Below are positions 57,028-64,000 of a DNA stretch of 64,000 nt, piece after piece. Positions within the stretch are counted from its first letter, which is position 1; the number at the start of each line of letters is the position of its first letter. A model generated the notes under the pieces. The model was not told the DNA's origin and made no database searches. It saw nothing but the letters and a program-made list of their open reading frames with translations. Position numbers and translations under genes: made by a program. Source of the stretch: Bacteroidota bacterium (GTDB lineage Bacteria > Bacteroidota > Ignavibacteria > UBA10030 > SZUA-254); assembly GCA_020056225.1 (NCBI GenBank), contig JAGVIE010000044.1, positions 79,420 to 143,419 of the forward strand. The letters run 5' to 3'.

Positions 57028-58392
57028 ATGAAACGATTAATCTTTATCATTTCACTTCTTATTGCAGTTTACCTAAACGCTAAATCACAGGATAGCTCAA
57101 CGGTTGCTACCAAAGACGAGGTTGCAGAAGTTAAAGGAGCTGTTGACGGAATAAATGAAACAGTTCTTGAGATGAAATCAACTTTAGACGCACTAAAGAA
57201 AATAAAAATCAGCGGCTACATACAGGCACAATATCAAGTTGCCGAATCGGCAAGCGTTGGCTCGTATGCAGGCGGTAATTTTCCGCAGAATGTAAAATCA
57301 CGTTTTCAAGTCCGGCGCGGACGATTCAAAATCAATTATGATAACGATCTTACACAGTACGTTTTACAGTTAGACGTTACTCAAAGTGGCGTCGGCATTA
57401 AGGATGCGTATGCCTCCATTAAAGAACCTTGGTATCGTGCTGCATCATTGACGGCGGGTGTGTTCGACCGTCCGTTTGGATTTGAGATTTCATACTCTTC
57501 AAGTTCCCGTGAAGCTCCGGAGCGATCTCGATTGTTTCAAACTTTGTTTCCCGGCGAGCGAGAGCTTGGCGCAAAAATCGAACTTGCACCGGAGAATGGT
57601 CCTCTCAGTTATTTCAACCTCAAAGCCGGAGTTTTTAACGGCGTTCTGAATAACTCAAATGAAAACGACCGCCATAAAGATTTTATCGGAAGAGCAGGTT
57701 TTCAACTCCCGTTCGATGAAGAAGGGCTCGCTATCGACGGCGGTTTTTCGGTTTATACAGGAGCAGTTACAGCAAATTCAAAAAAAATATATGAGATCGA
57801 TAATTCAAGTTCGATCAAAAGATATAAAGTTGATTCCACTTCAACTAATTTAGGAAACGGCTTCGACAGAAATTATTACGGATTCGATTTACAGCTCTAC
57901 TACGATGTTCCTGTCATCGGTGGTGCAACATTGCGCGGTGAATATTTATGGGGAAAACAACCCGGCACAGATAAATCAAGTTCTTTCTACAATCCTGACG
58001 CTGCCGGAACAACAGATACTAAATCTTTGATTGATGGCAAAAAAGTTACCGACGTTTACATGCGAAACTTCAACGGATGGTATATTAATTTCATTCAAAA
58101 CATCGGATTGAAAAATCAGTTTATTGCGAAATACGATGTTTACACCCCGAACAAAGATGTCACCGCGAGCGATATAGGAGCGGCTGGCAGCAACTTGAAT
58201 GCAGGCGATATCAAATACAGCACACTCGGTTTGGGTTGGATATATCATTGGGATTCGAATGTGAAATTTGTTCTTTACTACGATTGGGTAAAAAACGAGA
58301 AAATCAATTCACTTGCAACAGGCACACTCGCATCGTTCAAAAACGATTTGAAAGATAATGTTCTCACATTGAGAATGCAGTACAAATTCTAA
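57028..58392 (+). CDS. phosphate-selective porin, OprO/OprP family
   Basis: The 454-residue protein has a signal peptide, a short coiled-coil (VAEVKGAVDGINETVLEMKSTLDALKK, about 34-60) and a 16-strand-type barrel: ISGYIQAQYQVAES, FQVRRGRFKINYDNDLTQYVLQLDVTQSGVGIKDAY, and a C-terminal strand ending in Phe. This is the phosphate-porin pattern, and pstS follows. A PHO-box-like array lies upstream. The helical N-terminus may trimerise and contact the cell wall. Selectivity for phosphate is inferred. Confidence 0.87.
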   Translation: MKRLIFIISLLIAVYLNAKSQDSSTVATKDEVAEVKGAVDGINETVLEMKSTLDALKKIKISGYIQAQYQVAESASVGSYAGGNFPQNVKSRFQVRRGRFKINYDNDLTQYVLQLDVTQSGVGIKDAYASIKEPWYRAASLTAGVFDRPFGFEISYSSSSREAPERSRLFQTLFPGERELGAKIELAPENGPLSYFNLKAGVFNGVLNNSNENDRHKDFIGRAGFQLPFDEEGLAIDGGFSVYTGAVTANSKKIYEIDNSSSIKRYKVDSTSTNLGNGFDRNYYGFDLQLYYDVPVIGGATLRGEYLWGKQPGTDKSSSFYNPDAAGTTDTKSLIDGKKVTDVYMRNFNGWYINFIQNIGLKNQFIAKYDVYTPNKDVTASDIGAAGSNLNAGDIKYSTLGLGWIYHWDSNVKFVLYYDWVKNEKINSLATGTLASFKNDLKDNVLTLRMQYKF

Positions 58393-58393
58393 T

Positions 58394-58460
58394 GACCCTC
58401 ACCCCCGTCCCCTCTCCCGATTCGGGAGAGGGTGACTCCTCAGGAGTCGGGGAGAGGGTA
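58394..58460. repeat. nested REP-like palindrome between porin and pstS
   Basis: CCCTCTCCCGA-T-TCGGGAGAGGG (58410-58432) is followed by GACTCCT-C-AGGAGTC (58434-58448), and both are enclosed by ACCCTC and GAGGGT. It begins right after the porin stop and could reduce readthrough into pstS. A related element lies at 850-890. Confidence 0.7.
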
Positions 58461-58487
58461 CAAAATAAACAAAAAGGAAAAAATAAA

Positions 58488-59312
58488 ATGAAAAAAATAA
58501 TCTTAACTCTAATTACAGCGATAGCCGCATTTGGTTTCTCGCAAAAAGGTGAAACTATCACCGTCAAGGGTTCCGATACGATAGTAATCCTCGCACAGAG
58601 ATGGGCTGAGTTGTATATGTCAAAACATCCTGACGTAACCGTGCAAGTAACAGGCGGCGGATCAGGGGTTGGTATCTCGGCGCTCATCAACGGCACGACC
58701 GATATTTGCAACGCCTCACGACCTATGAAGAAATCTGAAAAAGAAAAACTTAAAGCAAGATTCAATACCCTCGGCGTGGAAATCAAAGCTGCAAAAGATG
58801 GTCTCGCAATATATGTACGGGAGAATAATCCTGTTAGCGAATTGAGTATCGCACAACTCAAAGATATTTACACAGGCAAAACAACAAACTGGAAACAAGT
58901 TGGCGGACCCGACACAAAAATAATTGTGTACGGACGTGAAAACAGTTCCGGCACTTATGTTTATTTCAAAGACAACGTACTCGATGGTGAAGATTTTGCT
59001 CCATCGGTGCAAACGCTTCCCGGCACTGCCGCGGTGGTGAATGCAGTTTCCAAAGACAAAAACGGTATCGGTTACGGCGGTGCGGCTTACGCTAAAGGCA
59101 TTAAGCTACTCAAAGTTAAAAAGGATGCGAACTCAACTGCGTATGAGCCGACAGAAGAAAACGTGAAGTCGGGCAACTATCCTATCTCACGCTACCTTTA
59201 CATGTACACACGCAGCAGACCAACCGGTGCTATGAAAGAATATATCGATTGGATATTGAGCAAAGAAGGTCAAGAGATTGTAACAAAGGTTGGATATTTC
59301 CCGGTGAGGTAA
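58488..59312 (+). CDS. pstS: phosphate-binding protein PstS
   Basis: The 274-residue protein has a signal peptide and the PstS/PBP-like pattern: ITVKGSDTIVILAQRWAE, VTGGGSGVGISALINGTTDICNASRPMK, then YGRENSSGTYVYFKDNVL and the C-terminal YIDWILSKEGQEIVTKVGYFPV. I start it at ATG 58488, preceded by AAAGGAA; the longer frame to 58392 is translated repeat. pstC, pstA and pstB are not adjacent. A diverged second copy of its last 27 codons lies at 60045-60130. Confidence 0.93.
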   Translation: MKKIILTLITAIAAFGFSQKGETITVKGSDTIVILAQRWAELYMSKHPDVTVQVTGGGSGVGISALINGTTDICNASRPMKKSEKEKLKARFNTLGVEIKAAKDGLAIYVRENNPVSELSIAQLKDIYTGKTTNWKQVGGPDTKIIVYGRENSSGTYVYFKDNVLDGEDFAPSVQTLPGTAAVVNAVSKDKNGIGYGGAAYAKGIKLLKVKKDANSTAYEPTEENVKSGNYPISRYLYMYTRSRPTGAMKEYIDWILSKEGQEIVTKVGYFPVR

Positions 59313-59321
59313 TTGTAACGC

Positions 59322-59357
59322 AACCTTGCGAAGGCTCAGAACCTTCGCAAGGTTTTT
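59322..59357 (+). terminator. rho-independent terminator after pstS
   Basis: AACCTTGCGAAGG (59322-59334) pairs perfectly with CCTTCGCAAGGTT (59342-59354), followed by TTT. It ends the porin-pstS transcript and also faces the end of hepT. Confidence 0.9.
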
Positions 59358-59361
59358 CTAG

Positions 59362-59721
59362 CTACAAGTCAAGGCGATGTTGACCTAATTGTTGTTTTAT
59401 GACTTCAATTGATTTCTTTAATGGAGGTAATTCTTTTTGTATTACCTCCCATGTTAATTTCAAGTCGACGCCGAAATATTCGTGAATGAGAACATCCCTC
59501 ATCCCGGATATTTTTTTCCATGGTGTTTCAGGACTTAATAGCTTTATATCATCCGGAATTCTTTTCACTGCCTCACCAATAATTTCAAGCCGACGTATTA
59601 CCATGTCTTGAATTCGAACGGAACCAATAAACTCATCCTTCGTAACTCCGGCAGTATACTCTTCGATAAGTTTGATACTTTCGAGAATATGCTCAATGAA
59701 TATCTGCGGTTGCCGTTTCAT
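59362..59721 (-). CDS. hepT: HepT-like HEPN toxin (DUF86)
   Basis: The 119-residue helical protein has the HEPN active-site motif R75-x4-H80-x-Y82 (MRDVLIHEYF) and the early HILESIKLIEEYT of the DUF86/HepT group. HepT is the toxic RNase of the MntA-HepT module and is kept harmless when MntA adenylylates its tyrosine. I use ATG 59721; the frame is open to 59739. It overlaps the mntA 3' end, as usual in these pairs. Confidence 0.9.
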   Translation of the reverse strand: MKRQPQIFIEHILESIKLIEEYTAGVTKDEFIGSVRIQDMVIRRLEIIGEAVKRIPDDIKLLSPETPWKKISGMRDVLIHEYFGVDLKLTWEVIQKELPPLKKSIEVIKQQLGQHRLDL

Positions 59722-60001
59722 ATATAGGTTCTTGTTCATGCATGATCATTTCCCTCAGCATGGGATGAAGAGAATCGTAAGTTACAACATCAACCCTTGC
59801 ACCGAGTTGTTCTTCCAGTTCTAATTGAAGTCCAATCAGATCAAGGAGTGTTTTCCCTTCTTCTAACTCAACGAGTATATCAATATCGCTTTGTGCGGTT
59901 CTGTCTCCACGCACAATAGAGCCGAACAGTGCGGCTCGCACAACACCATTATTTTTAAATATGGAAACGGCAATTGATTTTATTTGTTCTTTGCTAATCA
60001 T
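59693..60001 (-). CDS. mntA: MntA-like minimal nucleotidyltransferase antitoxin
   Basis: The 102-residue protein has the nucleotidyltransferase motif GS-x10-DxD at residues 27-41 (FGSIVRGDRTAQSDIDI), typical of MNT antitoxins that add AMP to HepT. I start it at ATG 60001; the frame extends to 60139 but that part runs backward through the pstS remnant and is not coding. The gene is upstream of and overlaps hepT, so antitoxin is made first. Confidence 0.9.
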   Translation of the reverse strand: MISKEQIKSIAVSIFKNNGVVRAALFGSIVRGDRTAQSDIDILVELEEGKTLLDLIGLQLELEEQLGARVDVVTYDSLHPMLREMIMHEQEPIYETATADIH

Positions 60002-60044
60002 AGCTAAATAAAGGTACAAAAACTCTGAACGAAAAGAAAGCCAC

Positions 60045-60130
60045 ATGCTATGCAAGATTATATCGATTGGATATTGAGCAAAGAAGGTCAGGAGATTGTA
60101 ACTAAGGTTGGATATTTTCCGGTGAAGTAG
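60045..60130 (+). pseudogene. degraded duplicate of the pstS 3' end
   Basis: The 86 bases correspond to 59227-59312. Read in frame they give AMQDYIDWILSKEGQEIVTKVGYFPVK-stop against AMKEYIDWILSKEGQEIVTKVGYFPVR-stop for PstS. The differences are silent (caa/cag, aca/act, ttc/ttt) or conservative (K/Q, E/D, R/K), so the copy comes from a related functional pstS. Together with pstS it brackets the hepT-mntA module. Confidence 0.9.
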
Positions 60131-60160
60131 CAGTTGCAAGCAATGAGCACCTTTAAGGTG

Positions 60161-60211
60161 TATGCCATTTACACAACTTTACACGCTGGATGAAGTGAAA
60201 GAAATGGCATA
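60161..60211. repeat. 10-bp inverted repeat near the cupin gene end
   Basis: TATGCCATTT (60161) and AAATGGCATA (60202) are a perfect inverted pair 31 bases apart; ATGCCATT occurs again at 60251 at the end of the cupin gene. It may be a hairpin ending the minus-strand operon or an operator; no T-tract is evident. Confidence 0.4.
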
Positions 60212-60256
60212 TTATTATAACGTGTATTATCTATAATTCAATCAGGCACTATGCCA

Positions 60257-60685
60257 TTAACCATTTGATTTGTCTTTAACACCAAAGGTGTTCGCATTAT
60301 AATCACCTCCTAAAAGTATACTGACATACAATCCACTCCCTCCAGTCATCTTATAGCTATGTTTCTTTCGCTTCGGAATGAATACGGTCATGGGAGATTC
60401 GATTTTACGTTCTTTCTTACCTATCCGAACAACTGCCTTAAGCCCTGTCAAGTCGCTTTTTTCACCAATAAAAAGATAAATACTATCAACTGAGTGTGTA
60501 TGAGAATCGATATATTCTGGTTGTTCTTTCCTTACCTTTTTTACATGGCGTATCGCTATATAAACTGGAGTCTTTTTCATTAAGCTTTTATCCAAAGCCA
60601 AAAAACGGAGACCAGGTGCAACATCTCTGTGAAATTTTATTTCAGAAGTTTTTCTTTTCTGCATGCGTATAAGATACCGTTCCAT
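60257..60685 (-). CDS. cupin-domain protein, third gene of the ThiF operon
   Basis: The 142-residue protein has a single cupin barrel: HTHSVDSIYLFIG (His62, His64) and IPKRKKHSYKMTGGSGLYVSI (His109), enough to bind a metal with three His. The N-terminus is basic. Its role is unknown; cupins may be dioxygenases, isomerases or just binders. The start lies 15 bases after the ThiF-like gene, so the two are probably translated from one message. DNA here is AT-rich compared with the core genes. Confidence 0.75.
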   Translation of the reverse strand: MERYLIRMQKRKTSEIKFHRDVAPGLRFLALDKSLMKKTPVYIAIRHVKKVRKEQPEYIDSHTHSVDSIYLFIGEKSDLTGLKAVVRIGKKERKIESPMTVFIPKRKKHSYKMTGGSGLYVSILLGGDYNANTFGVKDKSNG

Positions 60686-60700
60686 ATCGATCTCAACCTA

Positions 60701-62581
60701 TTAGAAATTTCTATAATCCCAATGTCCACCAGACGCCCATTTATTATCTTGGGATGGCTCATCAACCTTAACCAAACATGTAGGTTCAACAAGATCAATT
60801 ATTATCGCCTTCGGAGCTACTGCTAATAAATTATTTTCGCCTCCAACTGCGAACCTTACCACCTCATGTGCTTGGGCTATAGCCATAAGCCAAGTTCTTT
60901 CAAAAGTAACTGCCCAACTTTTGTTCATTTCTGGTTTATCATAATTCTCAACAAATTCTTTATACCACTTGTCTAAAATGTCTTTCCGTGGTTGGTTAGC
61001 ATTTATTACTGATCGTTCAGCTCGTTTAATTTTACACTTATCAAATAGTTCTTTTGCCATTGCTGAATTTAAATTATCATTTTTTAGTTCGATTATCTCT
61101 CTCTCAAAACCCATTAATTCTTCATATTTAGGACCATGGGGTAAAAATGTAGAAACAAAACCACGGTAAGGTGGTTGTCCAGTCATTGATACAACTGGTT
61201 TATTAAGTTCGCTAGCAATTCGATGGATAAGAATTCTTGATTTCATATCATCAACACATTGTATAATTATATCCCCTGTCTTAGTGATGTCATGGCAATT
61301 CATAATATCATAATCATTTTCATATGTTAGAATATTGATCTTGTGATTAATTTTTTCAAGCTCACTTTTAGTTACTAATGTCTTTTTTTGACCAATAGTC
61401 CAAAAGCTTGCATAAGGCTGCCTGTTAATATTTTCCGGCTTGAATACCTTTTTATCAACAAGAGTTAAATCTTGAACACCGATACGAGCCAAAACTTGTG
61501 CGATGCACCCGCCGATACAACCAAGCCCTATTATGGTAACCTTTAAGTGTTTTATTTTTTCTTGTTCAGGTTGAGAATAAACTCCTTGGTTGCGGGCAAA
61601 TAAGTAATGTTCTGGATCAGCTTCCCACCCCTTTAAATATTCCTCATTGGGATCAAATGATTTAATAGTTGAAGATGGATCGTTTCCAAAATAAGTATCA
61701 AAATTATCTCTCTCGCGACGTAGAACAACACCTCGAATTTCCCTGACTAATGTCTCACCTTCCCGCTTTAATTCATTATGATGTGTTTCAGCCCCTTCTT
61801 GCATTACACCTTGATCTGTTCCCAATAAACATGAACGTAATCCGAAACCTTCAAAAAAATATTTCATTGAGATTCGAACGTTCTTCATATATGATCGGAA
61901 TAATTCTAATGTTGCCGCTAGATCTTTTGAATTATTTATCCTATCAATTTGCTGAATTTGTTTTCTTGTGGAAATATCACAGAATAGATATTTGCATTCT
62001 GCATTAGCACTCTGTGATATGTATTCAATCAGTCTTCGAACTGCATATATTCTTGCCATTGAAAATCTCTCGTAAGGCAAAAACAGCAAGGGTGTAAAAG
62101 CAATGCCCCTTATAACAGATGTTCCTCCTTTTTGAATTATCGCCAATTCTTTTTCGAGAATGTCTCCCATAATTTTATAAAAGAAATGACGACCGACAAA
62201 ATATCCACCCATTTTTCTAGAGATAGCAACTATATTCTCCCAAAATTGTTGTGGGTAATATCCCGACTCGTTCCCTACAAAAAAAGCTAGAAGCGCAAGC
62301 TTGGAAGAAAAAATAAGATCGTCAGGGTCTTCCAACTCTTTGCATTTCTTAAGTATATTATCTAACATTACGAATAATCGATTTTTTTCGGCTCCGTTTT
62401 GCTTTACTACCTCCCAATCTTGCCGCCTATACCAATTCAGTGAAATAAACTGGGACTCGTATGTTTTTAAATTGCTGATTAGTTCAAGAATATCAGAATT
62501 ATTCGATTTCAACCTCTCATTAGAATCCAACTCAGCAAGTAGTTCGTCCGATATCAATGATGCTTTTAAATTTTCATGCAC
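60701..62581 (-). CDS. E1/ThiF-like adenylyltransferase with unknown N-terminal region
   Basis: Of 626 residues, the first 340 are helical and match no family I know. Residues 345-480 are an E1/ThiF domain with a complete nucleotide site: GLGCIGG (352-358), Asp376, NINRQ (384-388, with Arg387), Lys399/400 and Asp444/445 in CVDD. Such domains adenylate the C-terminal carboxylate of a small protein or peptide. The CxxC zinc pairs of MoeB and ThiF are missing. A further helical part (490-626) follows. It lies between membrane-protein and cupin genes; no ubiquitin-like, E2 or JAB gene is near. Confidence 0.8.
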   Translation of the reverse strand: MHENLKASLISDELLAELDSNERLKSNNSDILELISNLKTYESQFISLNWYRRQDWEVVKQNGAEKNRLFVMLDNILKKCKELEDPDDLIFSSKLALLAFFVGNESGYYPQQFWENIVAISRKMGGYFVGRHFFYKIMGDILEKELAIIQKGGTSVIRGIAFTPLLFLPYERFSMARIYAVRRLIEYISQSANAECKYLFCDISTRKQIQQIDRINNSKDLAATLELFRSYMKNVRISMKYFFEGFGLRSCLLGTDQGVMQEGAETHHNELKREGETLVREIRGVVLRRERDNFDTYFGNDPSSTIKSFDPNEEYLKGWEADPEHYLFARNQGVYSQPEQEKIKHLKVTIIGLGCIGGCIAQVLARIGVQDLTLVDKKVFKPENINRQPYASFWTIGQKKTLVTKSELEKINHKINILTYENDYDIMNCHDITKTGDIIIQCVDDMKSRILIHRIASELNKPVVSMTGQPPYRGFVSTFLPHGPKYEELMGFEREIIELKNDNLNSAMAKELFDKCKIKRAERSVINANQPRKDILDKWYKEFVENYDKPEMNKSWAVTFERTWLMAIAQAHEVVRFAVGGENNLLAVAPKAIIIDLVEPTCLVKVDEPSQDNKWASGGHWDYRNF

Positions 62582-62589
62582 TTTATTTA

Positions 62590-63900
62590 CTAACCCTTCA
62601 TTCTAAATTTATCTTTACCAACATAATATATGTAATCCCAAAGCAACCCACCAATAATATTCCTAACTTCATCATCACTTTTGACATTGTATTGAATTCT
62701 GAGACGATCTATTGCAACCTGAGCTTCACCATAAGATGCTATATTTGCATAATGAATCTCTTTATTATTGCTATAGATACGATCGACTAATTCCCTTGCG
62801 AGTTGTCCGTGAAATTCGGAATTGGAAGGAAGTCCCATGTTCTGTAATGCAACTTCGATAATGCTCTCGATCGCTCGCGATGCAGGGTTGTTTATTGCGA
62901 AATACTCAAAATCAGTTTCCAAAAAGTCAGCAAGTTCTTTATTCTCACCGAGATCAACACCATATTCTTTCAAATCACCATATTGAGTAAAAATATATTT
63001 TTTTGTTTCCATTAATACTTTATTATCCACTATTATGAAATTAAATTCCATTGGATAACTACAACATTCAAGAGTTATCGCTTGATGCGTCCGATTATTT
63101 AAATAAAATGTCTTTACTGCTGTAATGAAAAGCATCCGCCAGAGTACTCCAGGCAATACAGTTAATCCATCAATAGATTTAATATTGACTGGACCGATGA
63201 ATTTTACTTTATTGGCGTTCATATTCATGCTTAAAATATTTGTCGCTATCGTTGAATCCTCTAAGTATTTTTTTAATGCCATTGGAATATCATTAGGATT
63301 CACAGGCTCACGTCGACTTTGCCAAAGAAGATTCGTATAATACTTAATGATCCATTCCTGATCTATGGTCCAATATCTTGTACAACTTAAAATACGCTTT
63401 TGTGCCCCGCCATAATAAGTGTAAGCTCTTCCCACATAAGCTGACAATGACATATCTTTTCTAAGCTCTTCAATTTCTTCAATAGAACTTTTTACAGCGA
63501 TATTAGTTTTTGCCAATTCACTTAAATGCCCCAGAGCTACAAGTACGGCTAAAAGAGCAATATATTCAGCATTTCTGAATTCGGTAGTAATTCCAACAAT
63601 TTTATAACAAACGCCAGTTATGAGAATTGAAAAAATAAAAATATGAATTACTTTCGGATATTGTGAATTTTTCTTTAATCCAAATGTGTCTATTATTTTT
63701 TTGTATAATGTAGTTTTTTTAAATCTATTAATAGCCTGTTTAGTTGAGTAATTAATAACTATAAGGATAAACAGAAAGGACAAATATACAATTAGAATAA
63801 GCTCTGGACCTAGTTTAGTATGAGCTTCCGTGAGTTCCTTGGATAATAATTCATGGAATAAATAGATAATAAATGTAATATAGATTGGGTCTCGGACCAT
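62590..63900 (-). CDS. membrane protein of unknown function, first gene of the ThiF operon
   Basis: The 436-residue protein has four hydrophobic segments in its first 130 residues (about 5-20, 32-51, 83-104, 111-128), then a soluble part of 300 residues without recognised motif. Its stop lies eight bases before the ThiF-like start. The ATG at 63900 is only five bases from the end of a probable insertion sequence, so the native promoter and possibly part of the N-terminus have been displaced. Confidence 0.7.
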   Translation of the reverse strand: MVRDPIYITFIIYLFHELLSKELTEAHTKLGPELILIVYLSFLFILIVINYSTKQAINRFKKTTLYKKIIDTFGLKKNSQYPKVIHIFIFSILITGVCYKIVGITTEFRNAEYIALLAVLVALGHLSELAKTNIAVKSSIEEIEELRKDMSLSAYVGRAYTYYGGAQKRILSCTRYWTIDQEWIIKYYTNLLWQSRREPVNPNDIPMALKKYLEDSTIATNILSMNMNANKVKFIGPVNIKSIDGLTVLPGVLWRMLFITAVKTFYLNNRTHQAITLECCSYPMEFNFIIVDNKVLMETKKYIFTQYGDLKEYGVDLGENKELADFLETDFEYFAINNPASRAIESIIEVALQNMGLPSNSEFHGQLARELVDRIYSNNKEIHYANIASYGEAQVAIDRLRIQYNVKSDDEVRNIIGGLLWDYIYYVGKDKFRMKG

Positions 63901-63904
63901 ATTC

Positions 63905-64000
63905 TGATCTTCCCCCTAATTTTCGGACAGAGAGAAAAGCCAGTATATTAGAGAAAAGGAGAAGTCCGAAATGGAAGCAGAACAAGTCAGAAGAAGAAGA
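63905..64000 (+). mobile_element. left end of a probable IS3-like insertion sequence (partial)
   Basis: TGATCTTCCCCCTAATTTTC at 63905 has the form of IS3-family ends (TGA, then CCCC, then TTTT). An AAGGAGAAG precedes an ATG 66 bases inside, the usual distance for a transposase orfA. The element runs off the right edge, so its family cannot be proven. Confidence 0.5.
63971..64000 (+). CDS. start of probable transposase gene (partial)
   Basis: Only ten codons are visible: MEAEQVRRRR, behind a good ribosome binding site (AGGAGAAG). A basic start fits IS3-type OrfA proteins, but this is too short to identify. Confidence 0.4.
   Translation, partial: MEAEQVRRRR

Noticed and set aside
58392..58487. 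32-residue N-terminal extension of PstS
   Set aside because: It is a translated REP-like palindrome; the signal peptide and ribosome binding site belong to the ATG at 58488.
60002..60139. N-terminal extension of MntA up to 60139
   Set aside because: That stretch reads antisense through the pstS remnant; the family-like start is at 60001.
60257..63900. Type II CBASS or a bacterial ubiquitination (Bil) system
   Set aside because: No cyclase, effector, E2, JAB or ubiquitin-like gene accompanies the E1-like protein, and its domain order differs.
1..64000. tRNA genes, rRNA genes and CRISPR arrays
   Set aside because: No T-arm signatures in the gaps, no rRNA stretches, and no regularly spaced repeats were found by eye.

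Overview
The window is a chromosomal segment from a free-living, Gram-negative bacterium. Lipoproteins, TonB, SPOR, beta-barrel and phosphate-porin genes are present, the promoter in front of the porin has the TAnnTTTG -7 element typical of Bacteroidota-type sigma factors, and DUF2851, ThyX, an S9 peptidase and a fused MFS/spermidine synthase recall the Bacteroidota/Ignavibacteria group. That placement is inference. No rRNA, tRNA or CRISPR array was seen.

Positions 1-23413 are mostly ordinary core genes: yajQ, a lysine/saccharopine dehydrogenase-like enzyme, a mutT-ogg2 oxidised-guanine repair pair, thyX, arfB, a TonB-like gene, mfd, yjbQ, a phosphoesterase, a deoxyadenosine-deaminase-like amidohydrolase, a very long coiled-coil response regulator with an exact 210-residue internal duplication, a SPOR protein, an S9 peptidase, pyrF, DUF2851 and transketolase (tkt).

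Positions 23414-34335 are an accessory hotspot. Three small genes (GIY-YIG-like, lipoprotein, DUF4386) are each followed by a roughly 120-130 bp attC-like palindrome. Cassette starts complement cassette ends exactly as in integron gene cassettes, yet no integrase is present, so this looks like a CALIN. A polyferredoxin/GT39 pair follows, then a degraded copy of the tkt 3' end, a fourth cassette with a KAP NTPase broken by an in-frame TGA, and a degraded copy of the 3' end of the methyltransferase gene that itself lies 2.6 kb further on. An ECF sigma/anti-sigma/lipoprotein operon sits between that remnant and the intact methyltransferase gene.

Positions 34337-44391 (minus strand) hold a methyltransferase, a beta-barrel protein, a xylulokinase, and an operon of mocA-like, xdhC, ygeW-like, cytosine deaminase (in-frame TGA), ygeY-like, PduT-like microcompartment shell, four-helix-bundle and PduS-like genes. 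It looks like nucleobase or selenium-linked nitrogen catabolism tied to a microcompartment redox pair.

Positions 44739-59357 carry a spermidine-synthase fusion, phoB-phoR, the complete kdpFABC-D-E potassium system with an extra 58-residue membrane protein gene between kdpB and kdpC, and a phosphate porin-pstS pair behind four 11-bp-phased repeats that look like a PHO box. From 59362 to the end is a second accessory region: a hepT-mntA toxin-antitoxin module followed by a degraded copy of the pstS 3' end, then an AT-rich three-gene operon (membrane protein, E1/ThiF-like enzyme with a large unknown N-terminal region, cupin), and at the right edge the start of a probable IS3-like element. The recurring theme is that accessory DNA here lies next to divergent, protein-conserved duplicates of the 3' ends of resident core genes.
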